64,000 nt of DNA, taken from assembly GCF_022429645.1 (NCBI RefSeq), contig NZ_CP092480.1, forward strand, positions 124,001 through 188,000, read 5' to 3'. Numbering within the stretch: position 1 is the first letter of the stretch; the number at the start of each line of letters is the position of its first letter. This document shows, piece by piece, positions 17,065-24,730 of this stretch. Source of the DNA: Lutibacter sp. A80 (GTDB lineage: Bacteria; Bacteroidota; Bacteroidia; Flavobacteriales; Flavobacteriaceae). A program made the translations under genes and the position numbers. The notes under the pieces were generated by a model. It worked only from the letters and a program-made list of their open reading frames with translations, did no database searches and was not told the DNA's origin.

Positions 17065-18170
17065 TGTGTAGGTTTTGAAATGCGATTTTTTATAAAGATA
17101 AACATTTGAATTAAAATTAAAAATATTTCATAAAAAGGAAGCAATAATATTAAATCTTTTTCATTTAATTTTTTTGCGGCATAACCAATAGTTATATGTA
17201 CTATTAATTGTCTTAATAGTATAATAATAATTACGCTAATTAGTTTAAATTGAGAGCTTAATAAAATTATGCTAAATATCCAGAAAAGTATTTGTGAGCT
17301 AAAAAATAAGTTCAATAAAAATTTATGAAGTTTTTTGTAATATGTTATTGTTGTAAAATGAAGTCTTTTTTGTAAAATCCAGTTCTTGAATGTAGTTTTA
17401 GGTGTTGCTTCTGTAAAACTTTTTTGTGAAATAGTATAAGTAGTATTTGTTTTTGTAGCAACCTGATTTACAAATAAGTTATCTTCTCCAGGTTTAATTC
17501 GGTGCATATGACTAACAAAGCCATTTGCTTTAAAAAAAGCAGTTTTGGTATAAGCTAAGTTGCGGCCAACACCCATAAAAGGAATACCTATTTTTGTAAA
17601 TGAAAAATATTTAACAGCAGTAAAAAGGGTTTCAAAACGGATGAATTTGTTTAAAAAAGAGTTTTCTACTTTACCAATAGGAGCATAAGCTAAAACTAGT
17701 TGTTTTTTAGATGAAAAATTATTGGAAATTTCTTGAATCCAATTTTTGGAAACAGGTTTGCAGTCTGCATTAGAAAATAGTAGATATTCGTTAGAAGCAG
17801 CTTTAATACCTAGTGTTAAGGCGTATTTTTTACTCCCCCAAAATTGTTCATTTGGAACTACATCAACAATTTTAATTTTTGAAGGGTGTTTTTTTTTAAA
17901 TTCTTCCATTACTTCGAGTGTAGTATCTCTCGAGGCGTTGTTTATTAGTACAATTTCAAAATTACTATACTCTTGCTCTAAAAAGTGTGGAATATTCTTT
18001 TTGAGGTTGTTAGCTTCATTTTTTGCACAAATAATTACAGATACAGCTTTGTTAAAAGCGGCATTGTTGGTTGGTGTTTTAGAAAAAGAGAAATTTCCAA
18101 AAATTATGAGAAAATAGATACACTGAATACAAAAAATTACTATAAAAGTAATAAAGAGGAATTCGAGCAT
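17058..18170 (-). CDS. Membrane-anchored family 2 glycosyltransferase
   Basis: 370 residues. An N-terminal membrane helix (residues 2-24) is followed by a GT-A domain with VSVIICAKNEANNL, the NNASRDTT loop, and a metal-site NADC near residue 123; two or three C-terminal membrane helices (about 285-365) complete the usual membrane GT2 plan. It likely transfers a sugar to a lipid or polymer precursor at the inner membrane. Acceptor and donor are unknown. It lies 3 bp after the small membrane protein gene and overlaps the sigma gene. Confidence 0.88.
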   Translation of the reverse strand: MLEFLFITFIVIFCIQCIYFLIIFGNFSFSKTPTNNAAFNKAVSVIICAKNEANNLKKNIPHFLEQEYSNFEIVLINNASRDTTLEVMEEFKKKHPSKIKIVDVVPNEQFWGSKKYALTLGIKAASNEYLLFSNADCKPVSKNWIQEISNNFSSKKQLVLAYAPIGKVENSFLNKFIRFETLFTAVKYFSFTKIGIPFMGVGRNLAYTKTAFFKANGFVSHMHRIKPGEDNLFVNQVATKTNTTYTISQKSFTEATPKTTFKNWILQKRLHFTTITYYKKLHKFLLNLFFSSQILFWIFSIILLSSQFKLISVIIIILLRQLIVHITIGYAAKKLNEKDLILLLPFYEIFLILIQMFIFIKNRISKPTHW

Positions 18171-18173
18171 AAA

Positions 18174-18359
18174 TTATCTATTTTCACACTGATCAGCTGT
18201 TTTACCACAAAACCCACAAGGTTCTCCAGTTTTATTTAGATGTGGATTTTGACTAGCGCATGTTCCGGCAAATTTTCCATCTTTTTTTGCCCATATTTTA
18301 ATTGCAATACCTGCAACTGCTAACCCTAATAAAGCAAGTGTAATAAATAATAATTTCAT
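18174..18359 (-). CDS. Small Cys-rich single-pass membrane protein (61 aa)
   Basis: One N-terminal membrane helix (residues 2-22) and a short tail with four Cys (C34, C48, C51, C58) in CASQNPHLN and CGFCGKTADQC. The arrangement suggests a small metal or Fe-S site, or disulfides. Short proteins of this type are common in Bacteroidetes and have no known function. It is the first gene of the operon running to lipA, 3 bp before the GT2 gene. Confidence 0.8.
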   Translation of the reverse strand: MKLLFITLALLGLAVAGIAIKIWAKKDGKFAGTCASQNPHLNKTGEPCGFCGKTADQCENR

Positions 18360-18463
18360 TTATTTAGAATTTATTGTTTTTAAAATTTCATGAAATTTGT
18401 TAAATTTTTAAATAAAAAAAACTGTGATAATTTAACAAGTTTCAGTATGTGTGATATGAAATG

Positions 18464-18471
18464 CAAAGATA
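18464..18471 (-). promoter_or_regulatory. -7 box of the small-protein/GT2/sigma/Nramp-like/lipA operon
   Basis: The minus strand reads TATCTTTG, matching TAnnTTTG, giving a start near 18458 and a leader of about 100 nt to the ATG at 18359. No clear -33 TTTG is seen. Confidence 0.45.
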
Positions 18472-18732
18472 AAGAATTCTAGAATAAATTATAGATAAAT
18501 GAAAAATCAATTCTATATTTAATTATATGTATGTTTTAGGGGTAAAATAGCATATATTGTTTAATAAAAACGTAAAATATTAAAAATTTTTCATTTTTTT
18601 ATGAAAAAAAGTATTAAATTGGCATTGATTAATATTTATGTTTGTTTGTTTTTTAGATTGGACCTATAAAGCAAATTGTATAATTAGATTAGATTGAATT
18701 AATAAAATATTAATCAAACTTACTATTAACTT

Positions 18733-18763
18733 AAAGACTCGTTATTAAAAATAACGAGTCTTT
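18733..18763. terminator. Terminator of the EF-G-like gene
   Basis: A 13-bp perfect stem, AAAGACTCGTTAT (18733-18745) with ATAACGAGTCTTT (18751-18763), loop of 5 nt. It lies just after the minus-strand stop at 18788 and is flanked by T or A runs on both sides, so it may work both ways. Confidence 0.85.
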
Positions 18764-18787
18764 TTAGAGTCTTTACAGATCTTTTTT

Positions 18788-20896
18788 TTAAGATTCTTTT
18801 TTTATTAAGCTTTCTTGTACGTTGTTTGGTACTAATTCAAAATTAGCAAATTTAGTACTAAAACTTCCTCTACCTTGAGTTATAGAACGTAACGTTGTAG
18901 AATACCTATACATTTCAGCTAAAGGAGTTTTTGCCTTAATAGATTGGTATTTTCCTTCACTATCCATTCCTAAAATTATTGCTCTTCTAGACTGTAGGTC
19001 TGTCATAACACTTCCCATAAGTTCTTCGGGTACTTTAACTGTTAGTTCTTGGATTGGTTCTAAAAGTTTAGGTTTGGCATTCAAAAAGGCAGCTTTAAAT
19101 GCGTGCGAAGCAGCAATTTTAAATGAAATATCATTAGAATCTACAGGGTGCATTTTACCATCAAATACCATAACTCTAATATCTCGTGCATAAGAACCTG
19201 TTAATGGACCTTCTTCCATAACTTCTAAGCATCCTTTTAGCACTGAAGGTAAGTATCGAGTGTCAATTACACCTCCAACTATACAATTATAGAATACTAA
19301 TTTTCCACCCCATTCTAGGTCAATTTCTTCTTTACCTCTAATATTAAATCCTTCTGGCTCAGGCATGCCTTCATACCAAGGCTCTATTTTTAAGTGTACT
19401 TCTCCAAACTGACCGGAACCACCAGACTGTTTTTTATGTTTATAACTAGTGGTTGCTGAACGTTGAATAGTTTCTCTATATGCTATTTTTGGTTGATCAA
19501 ATACAGCTTTTATTCCGTAAACTTTTTGTAAAGTCCAGTCTATAGTTGCTAAATGTAATTCTCCTTGACAAGATAAAATCTGTTGTTTTAATTCTTTTGA
19601 ATAATGAATTGTAACAGTTGGGTCTTGACTATGAATTTTTTTAAGAGCTTCATTTAATTTTTCTTCATCATTTTTATCAAGCGCACTTATAGCTTTTGTA
19701 ACTCTTGGTTCAGGAAAATTAATTGGTTTAATAGTAATATTTGAGCCTTTTTCTCTTAAAGTATCATTTGTTTCGGTGTATTTAAGTTTTAATGTTGCTC
19801 CAATATCTCCAGCACTAAGTTTATCAACTGGTATACGGTTTTTACCATTTATGATATATAATTGGTTTAAAGTTTCAATTTCCTCATTTCTAGAGTTTTC
19901 TAATTTGTCGTTTTGTCTAATTTCTCCAGATTTTACTTTAAAGAAACTAATTTGACCTAGGTTGGTTTCAAAAAGTGTTTTAAAAATGAATAATGAAGTT
20001 TGTGCTTCTGGGTTGTATTCAATAGTTTCTCCTTCAACAGTTTGTTCTGGTTTTAAATCAGCAGCAGAAGGTGCAACATTATCTATAAAGCCCATTAACC
20101 TACCTGTTCCCATGTCATTTAAAGCTGATACACAGAAAACAGGGAATAATTCGTGATTTAACATTCCTTTTTTAATCCCTTCACGCATTTCATCTTCGTT
20201 TAATGTTCCTTTATCAAAGTAAAGTTCCATTAATGCTTCGTCGTTTTCAGCAGCTTTTTCTACTAATTCATTTTGTAATTCTTTGGCAAGTTCTATTTGA
20301 TCTTCAGGTATTTCAAACTTTTCAGGTTTTCCACCTTCAGGTCCAAATTTGTACATTTTCATTTTAAGTACATCAATTATACATTGTGCACCATCTACAA
20401 TTAAAGGATACTGTATTTTTACAGCATTATTTCCAATTAAATCAACTATACTTTTATAACTTTCGTCGAAATCTGCATTAGGACTATCAATTTGGTTGAT
20501 AACAAATACTGTTGGAAGTGAAAAACGATCTACATAATTCCAGATAATTTCTGTACCAACTTCAACTCCTTGTTGTGCATTTACTACTGTAACTACAGAG
20601 TCTGCAACGCGCATAGTAGAGGCAATTTCACCAATAAAATCGTCTAATCCGGGAGTGTCTATTATGTTTATTTTGTAATTACGCCATTCGGTGTGGAGAG
20701 GTGTGGCAAATATGGAAGTTTCTCTGTCTTGCTCAATTTCGTGATAGTCTGAAACTGTGTTTTTGTTTTCTACACTACCACGACGGTTGACTAATCCAGC
20801 TTCAAAGAGCATTGTCTCTGCTAATGTAGTTTTACCACTTTTATTTGCGCCTACAAAAGCAACATTTTTAATGTGTTTATCATCATATATTTTCAT
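18788..20896 (-). CDS. Elongation factor G paralogue (EF-G2 type) with altered GTPase site
   Basis: 702 residues with all five EF-G domains. G1 is GANKSGKT (16-23). Switch I reads RETSI in place of RGITI. G3 is DTPGLDDF, so the catalytic His of DTPGH is L84. G4 is NQID (134-137) instead of NKMD. Domain IV (HPVDSNDISFKIAASHAFKAA) is intact. It should bind the ribosome but may hydrolyse GTP poorly or not at all. I recall a Bacteroides thetaiotaomicron EF-G2 reported to translocate without GTP hydrolysis; this may be its counterpart. It is monocistronic. Confidence 0.88.
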   Translation of the reverse strand: MKIYDDKHIKNVAFVGANKSGKTTLAETMLFEAGLVNRRGSVENKNTVSDYHEIEQDRETSIFATPLHTEWRNYKINIIDTPGLDDFIGEIASTMRVADSVVTVVNAQQGVEVGTEIIWNYVDRFSLPTVFVINQIDSPNADFDESYKSIVDLIGNNAVKIQYPLIVDGAQCIIDVLKMKMYKFGPEGGKPEKFEIPEDQIELAKELQNELVEKAAENDEALMELYFDKGTLNEDEMREGIKKGMLNHELFPVFCVSALNDMGTGRLMGFIDNVAPSAADLKPEQTVEGETIEYNPEAQTSLFIFKTLFETNLGQISFFKVKSGEIRQNDKLENSRNEEIETLNQLYIINGKNRIPVDKLSAGDIGATLKLKYTETNDTLREKGSNITIKPINFPEPRVTKAISALDKNDEEKLNEALKKIHSQDPTVTIHYSKELKQQILSCQGELHLATIDWTLQKVYGIKAVFDQPKIAYRETIQRSATTSYKHKKQSGGSGQFGEVHLKIEPWYEGMPEPEGFNIRGKEEIDLEWGGKLVFYNCIVGGVIDTRYLPSVLKGCLEVMEEGPLTGSYARDIRVMVFDGKMHPVDSNDISFKIAASHAFKAAFLNAKPKLLEPIQELTVKVPEELMGSVMTDLQSRRAIILGMDSEGKYQSIKAKTPLAEMYRYSTTLRSITQGRGSFSTKFANFELVPNNVQESLIKKES

Positions 20897-21050
20897 AATA
20901 CTAATGGTTTTTGTAAAAGTTATATAAAGTTACAAAGTTTTTTAGTTTAAAAGATGACGAATGTTAGTTTTTGGAAAGTCTTAAAAGTAAGGAACCTAAA
21001 GCTTGAAAATTGAATTTTATAACTTATAAAAACAATAAACTATTAAAAAT

Positions 21051-21080
21051 TACAATTCATCATTAAAAAATTACAATTCA
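21051..21080 (+). promoter_or_regulatory. Direct repeat resembling a LytTR-regulator operator
   Basis: TACAATTCA at 21051-21059 recurs exactly at 21072-21080, a 21-bp step (two helical turns, 12-bp spacer). LytTR proteins such as AgrA bind TACVGTTAR-N12-TACVGTTAR; each copy matches 7 of 9 positions and the spacing is identical. It lies 84 bp before the first gene of the operon that encodes a LytTR response regulator, so autoregulation is likely. Confidence 0.6.
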
Positions 21081-21163
21081 GAATGTTTCTATTTTTAATT
21101 GGTGTAATAATGCCCACTTTTGAAGTGTCAAAACAATTAATATAAACTTTAAAACAATTTATT

Positions 21164-21595
21164 ATGCAACATTTAATTCTAATAACAACATTATTATTTT
21201 CGACATTAATTTTTTCACAAACCAGTGAAAATGCTAATTTAAACGAACAAAATAACATTACAGTCTCTGTGGTGAATGCATTAACTGATGAAGGAACTGT
21301 AAACTTTGCACTTTTTAATGAAGAAAATTTTAGACAAGAACCTTTGGTGGCAGAATCATCAATTATAAAAAACGGAGTAAGTACTGTAGTTTTTAAAAAT
21401 GTGCCTGTTGGAGCATACGCTATTATTTGTTATCACGATGAAAATAATAATAAAAGGTTAGATTTTCAGAATAATGGTATGCCAAAAGAAAATTATGGAA
21501 CTTCTAATAATTCTTTAAGTTTTGGGCCACCACAATTCGAGCGTTCAATGTTTGAATTAAAAGGGGAGGATGTAACTTTAGAAATTAAATTTTAA
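21164..21595 (+). CDS. DUF2141 domain secreted protein
   Basis: 143 residues with a signal peptide cleaved after about residue 19. The rest fits DUF2141: an Ig-like beta sandwich with KNVPVGAYAIICYHDENNNKRLDFQNNGMPKENYG, whose DENNNKRLDF loop is the family hallmark. It is periplasmic or outer-membrane associated with no known activity. It starts the two-component operon, 17 bp before the kinase, so it may be sensed or controlled by it. Confidence 0.88.
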   Translation: MQHLILITTLLFSTLIFSQTSENANLNEQNNITVSVVNALTDEGTVNFALFNEENFRQEPLVAESSIIKNGVSTVVFKNVPVGAYAIICYHDENNNKRLDFQNNGMPKENYGTSNNSLSFGPPQFERSMFELKGEDVTLEIKF

Positions 21596-21612
21596 ATTGC
21601 AACTATTAAAAA

Positions 21613-22968
21613 ATGATAATTAATATGAAGACTGACTTTAAATATTTATTTAAAATTTCATTAATAATTGCTATTGCCTTATTTGTTATAGAGCGCTTAG
21701 TTTTTAAGGGTGATTTTAATTCACCTATAAATGAATTATTTAAAATATTCGGGATTCATTTTATGTATGCTTTTGTACTGTCAACTATTAATGGTTACTT
21801 TTTTAATTATATTGGAAATAAGTTTTCTTGGGAAGGTGATTTAAAAAAACGTTTAATTATTGGTGCAATAGGTTCTGTAGTATTAACTATGTTAGGTTTA
21901 ATGCTTTTAAGATTTGTTACTGTTGTTTTAATTTCAGGAGAACCGCTAGAGCATTTTATAAACGATCCCTATGCAAAAAACTATTATGTTTTTGGTTTAG
22001 TAGTTACCTTGTTTGCAAGTCTTACTTTTCATGCTATCTATTTTTACAAAGCATTAACTGAGAAAAAAGTAACAGAACAACAAATAGTAGCTAAAACTGA
22101 AACAGCAAAATACGAGTCTTTAAAAAGTCAGATAGATCCACATTTTTTATTTAATAGTTTAAATGTATTAACATCATTAATTGGTGAAAACCCTAAACTA
22201 GCAGAAAAGTTTACAACAAAATTATCTAAGGTTTACCGTTATGTTTTAGAACAAAAAAATAAGGATTTAATTGATTTAGATGAAGAATTATTATTTGCCA
22301 AAACCTATATGGAATTGTTGAAAATGCGTTTTGAAGATGCTGTAATATTTGAAATTCCAGAAAAAGCGAGTAATCCTGAGTTGAAAATCATCCCGCTGTC
22401 GCTTCAATTATTATTAGAAAACACCATTAAACACAACATAGTTACCGAAGAAAATCCATTAAAAGTAAAAATAGTAGAAGAAAACGGATATCTAATAATA
22501 ATAAATAATTACAATCCTAAAGCTATTTTAGAAAAAGGAACAAAAGTAGGACTTAGAAATATAATAGATAGGTATAATTTAATAACTCTAAAAAAAGTAT
22601 CTGTTGAAAAAACAGGAGAAACATTTACAGTAAAATTACCATTACTAACTCAAAGAACTAAAATTATGAAAACATCAGAAAATATAGAAGCAAGTAAATA
22701 TTTAAAAGCAGTAGAACAAGTTGAAGAAATAAAAGGATTTTATAGCAGCTTATTAGCTTATTGCATTGTTATACCAATGTTAATTTATATAAATTTAACG
22801 TACATACCACAGTTTCACTGGTTTTGGTTTCCAATGCTTGGTTGGGGAATTGGTATGACGGTTCAAGGATTTAAAGCGTTTGGTCCTAATAAATTACTAG
22901 GTAAAAATTGGGAAGAGAGAAAAATTAAAGAATTTATGGAGGATGATAAAAAACAATATTGGGAGTAG
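21613..22968 (+). CDS. LytS/YehU-type sensor histidine kinase fused to a C-terminal 2TM domain
   Basis: 451 residues. Four N-terminal membrane helices (about 10-145) are followed by a His_kinase domain with H177 in QIDPHFLFNSLN and an ATPase domain with the N box at N270 and GLRNIIDRY (313-321). Residues 352-451 form a separate 2TM domain (KGFYSSLLAYCIVIP ... GKNWEERKIKEFM). M352 (ATG at 22666) aligns with the start Met of the free 2TM proteins that follow, which marks a fusion junction. A Met at residue 5 is an alternative start. Confidence 0.9.
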   Translation: MIINMKTDFKYLFKISLIIAIALFVIERLVFKGDFNSPINELFKIFGIHFMYAFVLSTINGYFFNYIGNKFSWEGDLKKRLIIGAIGSVVLTMLGLMLLRFVTVVLISGEPLEHFINDPYAKNYYVFGLVVTLFASLTFHAIYFYKALTEKKVTEQQIVAKTETAKYESLKSQIDPHFLFNSLNVLTSLIGENPKLAEKFTTKLSKVYRYVLEQKNKDLIDLDEELLFAKTYMELLKMRFEDAVIFEIPEKASNPELKIIPLSLQLLLENTIKHNIVTEENPLKVKIVEENGYLIIINNYNPKAILEKGTKVGLRNIIDRYNLITLKKVSVEKTGETFTVKLPLLTQRTKIMKTSENIEASKYLKAVEQVEEIKGFYSSLLAYCIVIPMLIYINLTYIPQFHWFWFPMLGWGIGMTVQGFKAFGPNKLLGKNWEERKIKEFMEDDKKQYWE

Positions 22969-23079
22969 TATTAAGTGTTAAGAACAAGTTCAGTAAACAT
23001 GTTTAACAAAATAGTAAGTAAGCGTGTTGATAAAAGCACTCTTATTAATAGTTAAAAAAATAAAAAAAAGCATTCGACC

Positions 23080-23373
23080 ATGAAAACGGAGTATACAGAA
23101 GAACAAAAATATTTAAGAGCAAAAAAGAAAGTAGACGATATTAAAGGGTTTTATTGGAATTTATTATCCTACTGTTTGGTAATTCCTTTCTTAATATTTG
23201 TAAACCTAATGACATCACCAGGATATCAATGGTTTTGGTGGCCAATATTAGGTTGGGGAATTGGTTTAGTTTTTCACGCGTATGGAGTTTTTGGACAGCA
23301 TTTAATTTTTGGGAAAAACTGGGAAGAAAGAAAAATTAAAGAATTAATGAATAAAGATTCATATAAAAAATAA
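23080..23373 (+). CDS. 2TM domain protein (97 aa)
   Basis: A stand-alone 2TM domain: charged N terminus, KGFYWNLLSYCLVIPFLIFV (first helix), PILGWGIGLVFHAYGVFG (second helix), then the conserved tail GKNWEERKIKEL. It strongly resembles the C-terminal domain of the kinase 111 bp upstream and the next protein. In relatives the domain occurs with LytS-type kinases; the role may be membrane anchoring or signal modulation. Confidence 0.87.
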   Translation: MKTEYTEEQKYLRAKKKVDDIKGFYWNLLSYCLVIPFLIFVNLMTSPGYQWFWWPILGWGIGLVFHAYGVFGQHLIFGKNWEERKIKELMNKDSYKK

Positions 23374-23377
23374 AAAA

Positions 23378-23692
23378 ATGGATAATAATAATTTAGAAAA
23401 TCAAAAATATATAAGAGCTCAAAAAAAAGTAAAAGCAATAAAAGGATTCTATATTCACCTGTTAGTTTATTTAGGTGTAAATGCCTTTTTAATTTTAGCT
23501 AGATTAATTTCAGGTGAAGGCGTTGGACTTTTATTAGATTGGAGTACTTACGGAACCTTATTTTTCTGGGGAATTGGAATTGCTTTTCACGCATTTGGAG
23601 TTTTTGGAATGGATTTTATTTTAGGTAAAAATTGGGAAGAAAAAAAGATTAAAGAAATAATGGATAAAGATAAAAAGCAGTATTGGGAGTAG
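23378..23692 (+). CDS. 2TM domain protein (104 aa)
   Basis: Second stand-alone 2TM protein, 4 bp after the first. It has KGFYIHLLVYLGVNAFLI and FWGIGIAFHAFGVFG helices and the tail GKNWEEKKIKEIMDKDKKQYWE-like end. That end closely matches the C terminus of the kinase, supporting local duplication. Function unknown. Confidence 0.87.
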   Translation: MDNNNLENQKYIRAQKKVKAIKGFYIHLLVYLGVNAFLILARLISGEGVGLLLDWSTYGTLFFWGIGIAFHAFGVFGMDFILGKNWEEKKIKEIMDKDKKQYWE

Positions 23693-23784
23693 GATTTGAA
23701 GTTCTAAAGTTTCACAACCTTAAAGGGTTAAAGTAGAAAGTTAGAAGCTAATAACTAAAATCAACAACTAAAAACCAATAAAAA

Positions 23785-24546
23785 ATGAACGTAATAATAA
23801 TTGAAGATGAAAAACCAGCTGCTCGAAGACTAAGCAGAATGTTAAATGAGCTTACTATTCAACCGCTAACAATGTTGCATTCTGTAGAAGAAGCAGTAAA
23901 TTGGTTTTTAAATAATGAGCATCCAGATTTAATTTTTTTAGATATTCAATTATCAGATGGTTTATCTTTTGAAATTTTTGATGAAGTTGAAATTAAAAGT
24001 GCTATTATTTTTACAACAGCTTATGATGAATATGCGCTAAAAGCATTTAAATTAAACAGTGTAGATTATCTGCTAAAACCAATTGATTCTGATGAATTGG
24101 AAAACGCAATAGCTAAATATAAAAATATGTATAACACTGAAAAGAATGTTACTTTTGATTTAAATCAGTTAAAAAATATTATTTCCAATAATTCAGAAAA
24201 TACTATTAATTATAAAAAACGCTTTACAGTAAAAATTGGGCAACATATAAAAATGATTTCTACTGCCTCTATAGAATGTTTTTATAGCGAAAATAAAGCA
24301 ACAAATATTCATACCATAGATAATAGAAACTATTTAATAGATGATACTTTAGATACTTTAGAAGGGAAATTAGAACCAGATACTTTTTTTAGAGTAAATA
24401 GAAAATACGTTATTAATATAAATGCAATTAAAGATATTGTTTCCTATACCAATAGTCGTTTAAAACTAATACTAAATTCTTATAAAGAAGATGAAATAAT
24501 TGTAAGTAGGGAGCGTGTAAAAGATTTTAAAGAGTGGATTGGATAA
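23785..24546 (+). CDS. LytTR-family response regulator
   Basis: 253 residues. The receiver domain has acidic residues 7-9 (IEDE), phosphoacceptor D53 in FLDIQ, and the conserved Lys in DYLLKPI. The C-terminal LytTR DNA-binding domain spans about 145-250 (KRFTVKIGQHIKMIS, FFRVNRKYVININAI). It is the natural partner of the LytS-type kinase and probably binds the 21-bp-spaced repeat upstream of the operon. Confidence 0.93.
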   Translation: MNVIIIEDEKPAARRLSRMLNELTIQPLTMLHSVEEAVNWFLNNEHPDLIFLDIQLSDGLSFEIFDEVEIKSAIIFTTAYDEYALKAFKLNSVDYLLKPIDSDELENAIAKYKNMYNTEKNVTFDLNQLKNIISNNSENTINYKKRFTVKIGQHIKMISTASIECFYSENKATNIHTIDNRNYLIDDTLDTLEGKLEPDTFFRVNRKYVININAIKDIVSYTNSRLKLILNSYKEDEIIVSRERVKDFKEWIG

Positions 24547-24572
24547 AAATCATATAAAAGCTTCATTTTCTT

Positions 24573-24604
24573 TTTGTTATAATAAAATAAAATTACTAAA
24601 TTTG
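24573..24604 (+). promoter_or_regulatory. Promoter of rpsA
   Basis: TTTG (24573-24576), 20 bp, TAAATTTG (24597-24604): an exact Bacteroidetes promoter. Transcription would begin near 24611, leaving a leader of about 120 nt where S1 autoregulation could act. Confidence 0.75.
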
Positions 24605-24730
24605 CACTCCTTTTTGCGAGAACAGATTAGGAAAGGAAGAAAAATAAAATTTATATAAATAATCTCTTAGCGTTAATATCGTTTAAAAATCTGATTGACA
24701 ATAAGATACAAACATTAATCATCAGAACGT

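Larger units (their letters stand above)
18360..18787. other. Intergenic region (428 bp) between the lipA operon and the EF-G-like gene
   Basis: AT-rich. It contains the operon promoter at 18464-18471 and the EF-G-like gene's terminator at 18733-18763. A 22-codon frame starting at 18601 resembles a truncated signal peptide, but I do not consider it a gene. Nothing else is recognisable. Confidence 0.5.

Noticed and set aside
18601..18669. A 22-codon frame starting MKKSIKLALIN in the intergenic region
   Set aside because: It looks like a signal-peptide start but stops at once and no continuation is seen in another frame, so a gene cannot be supported.
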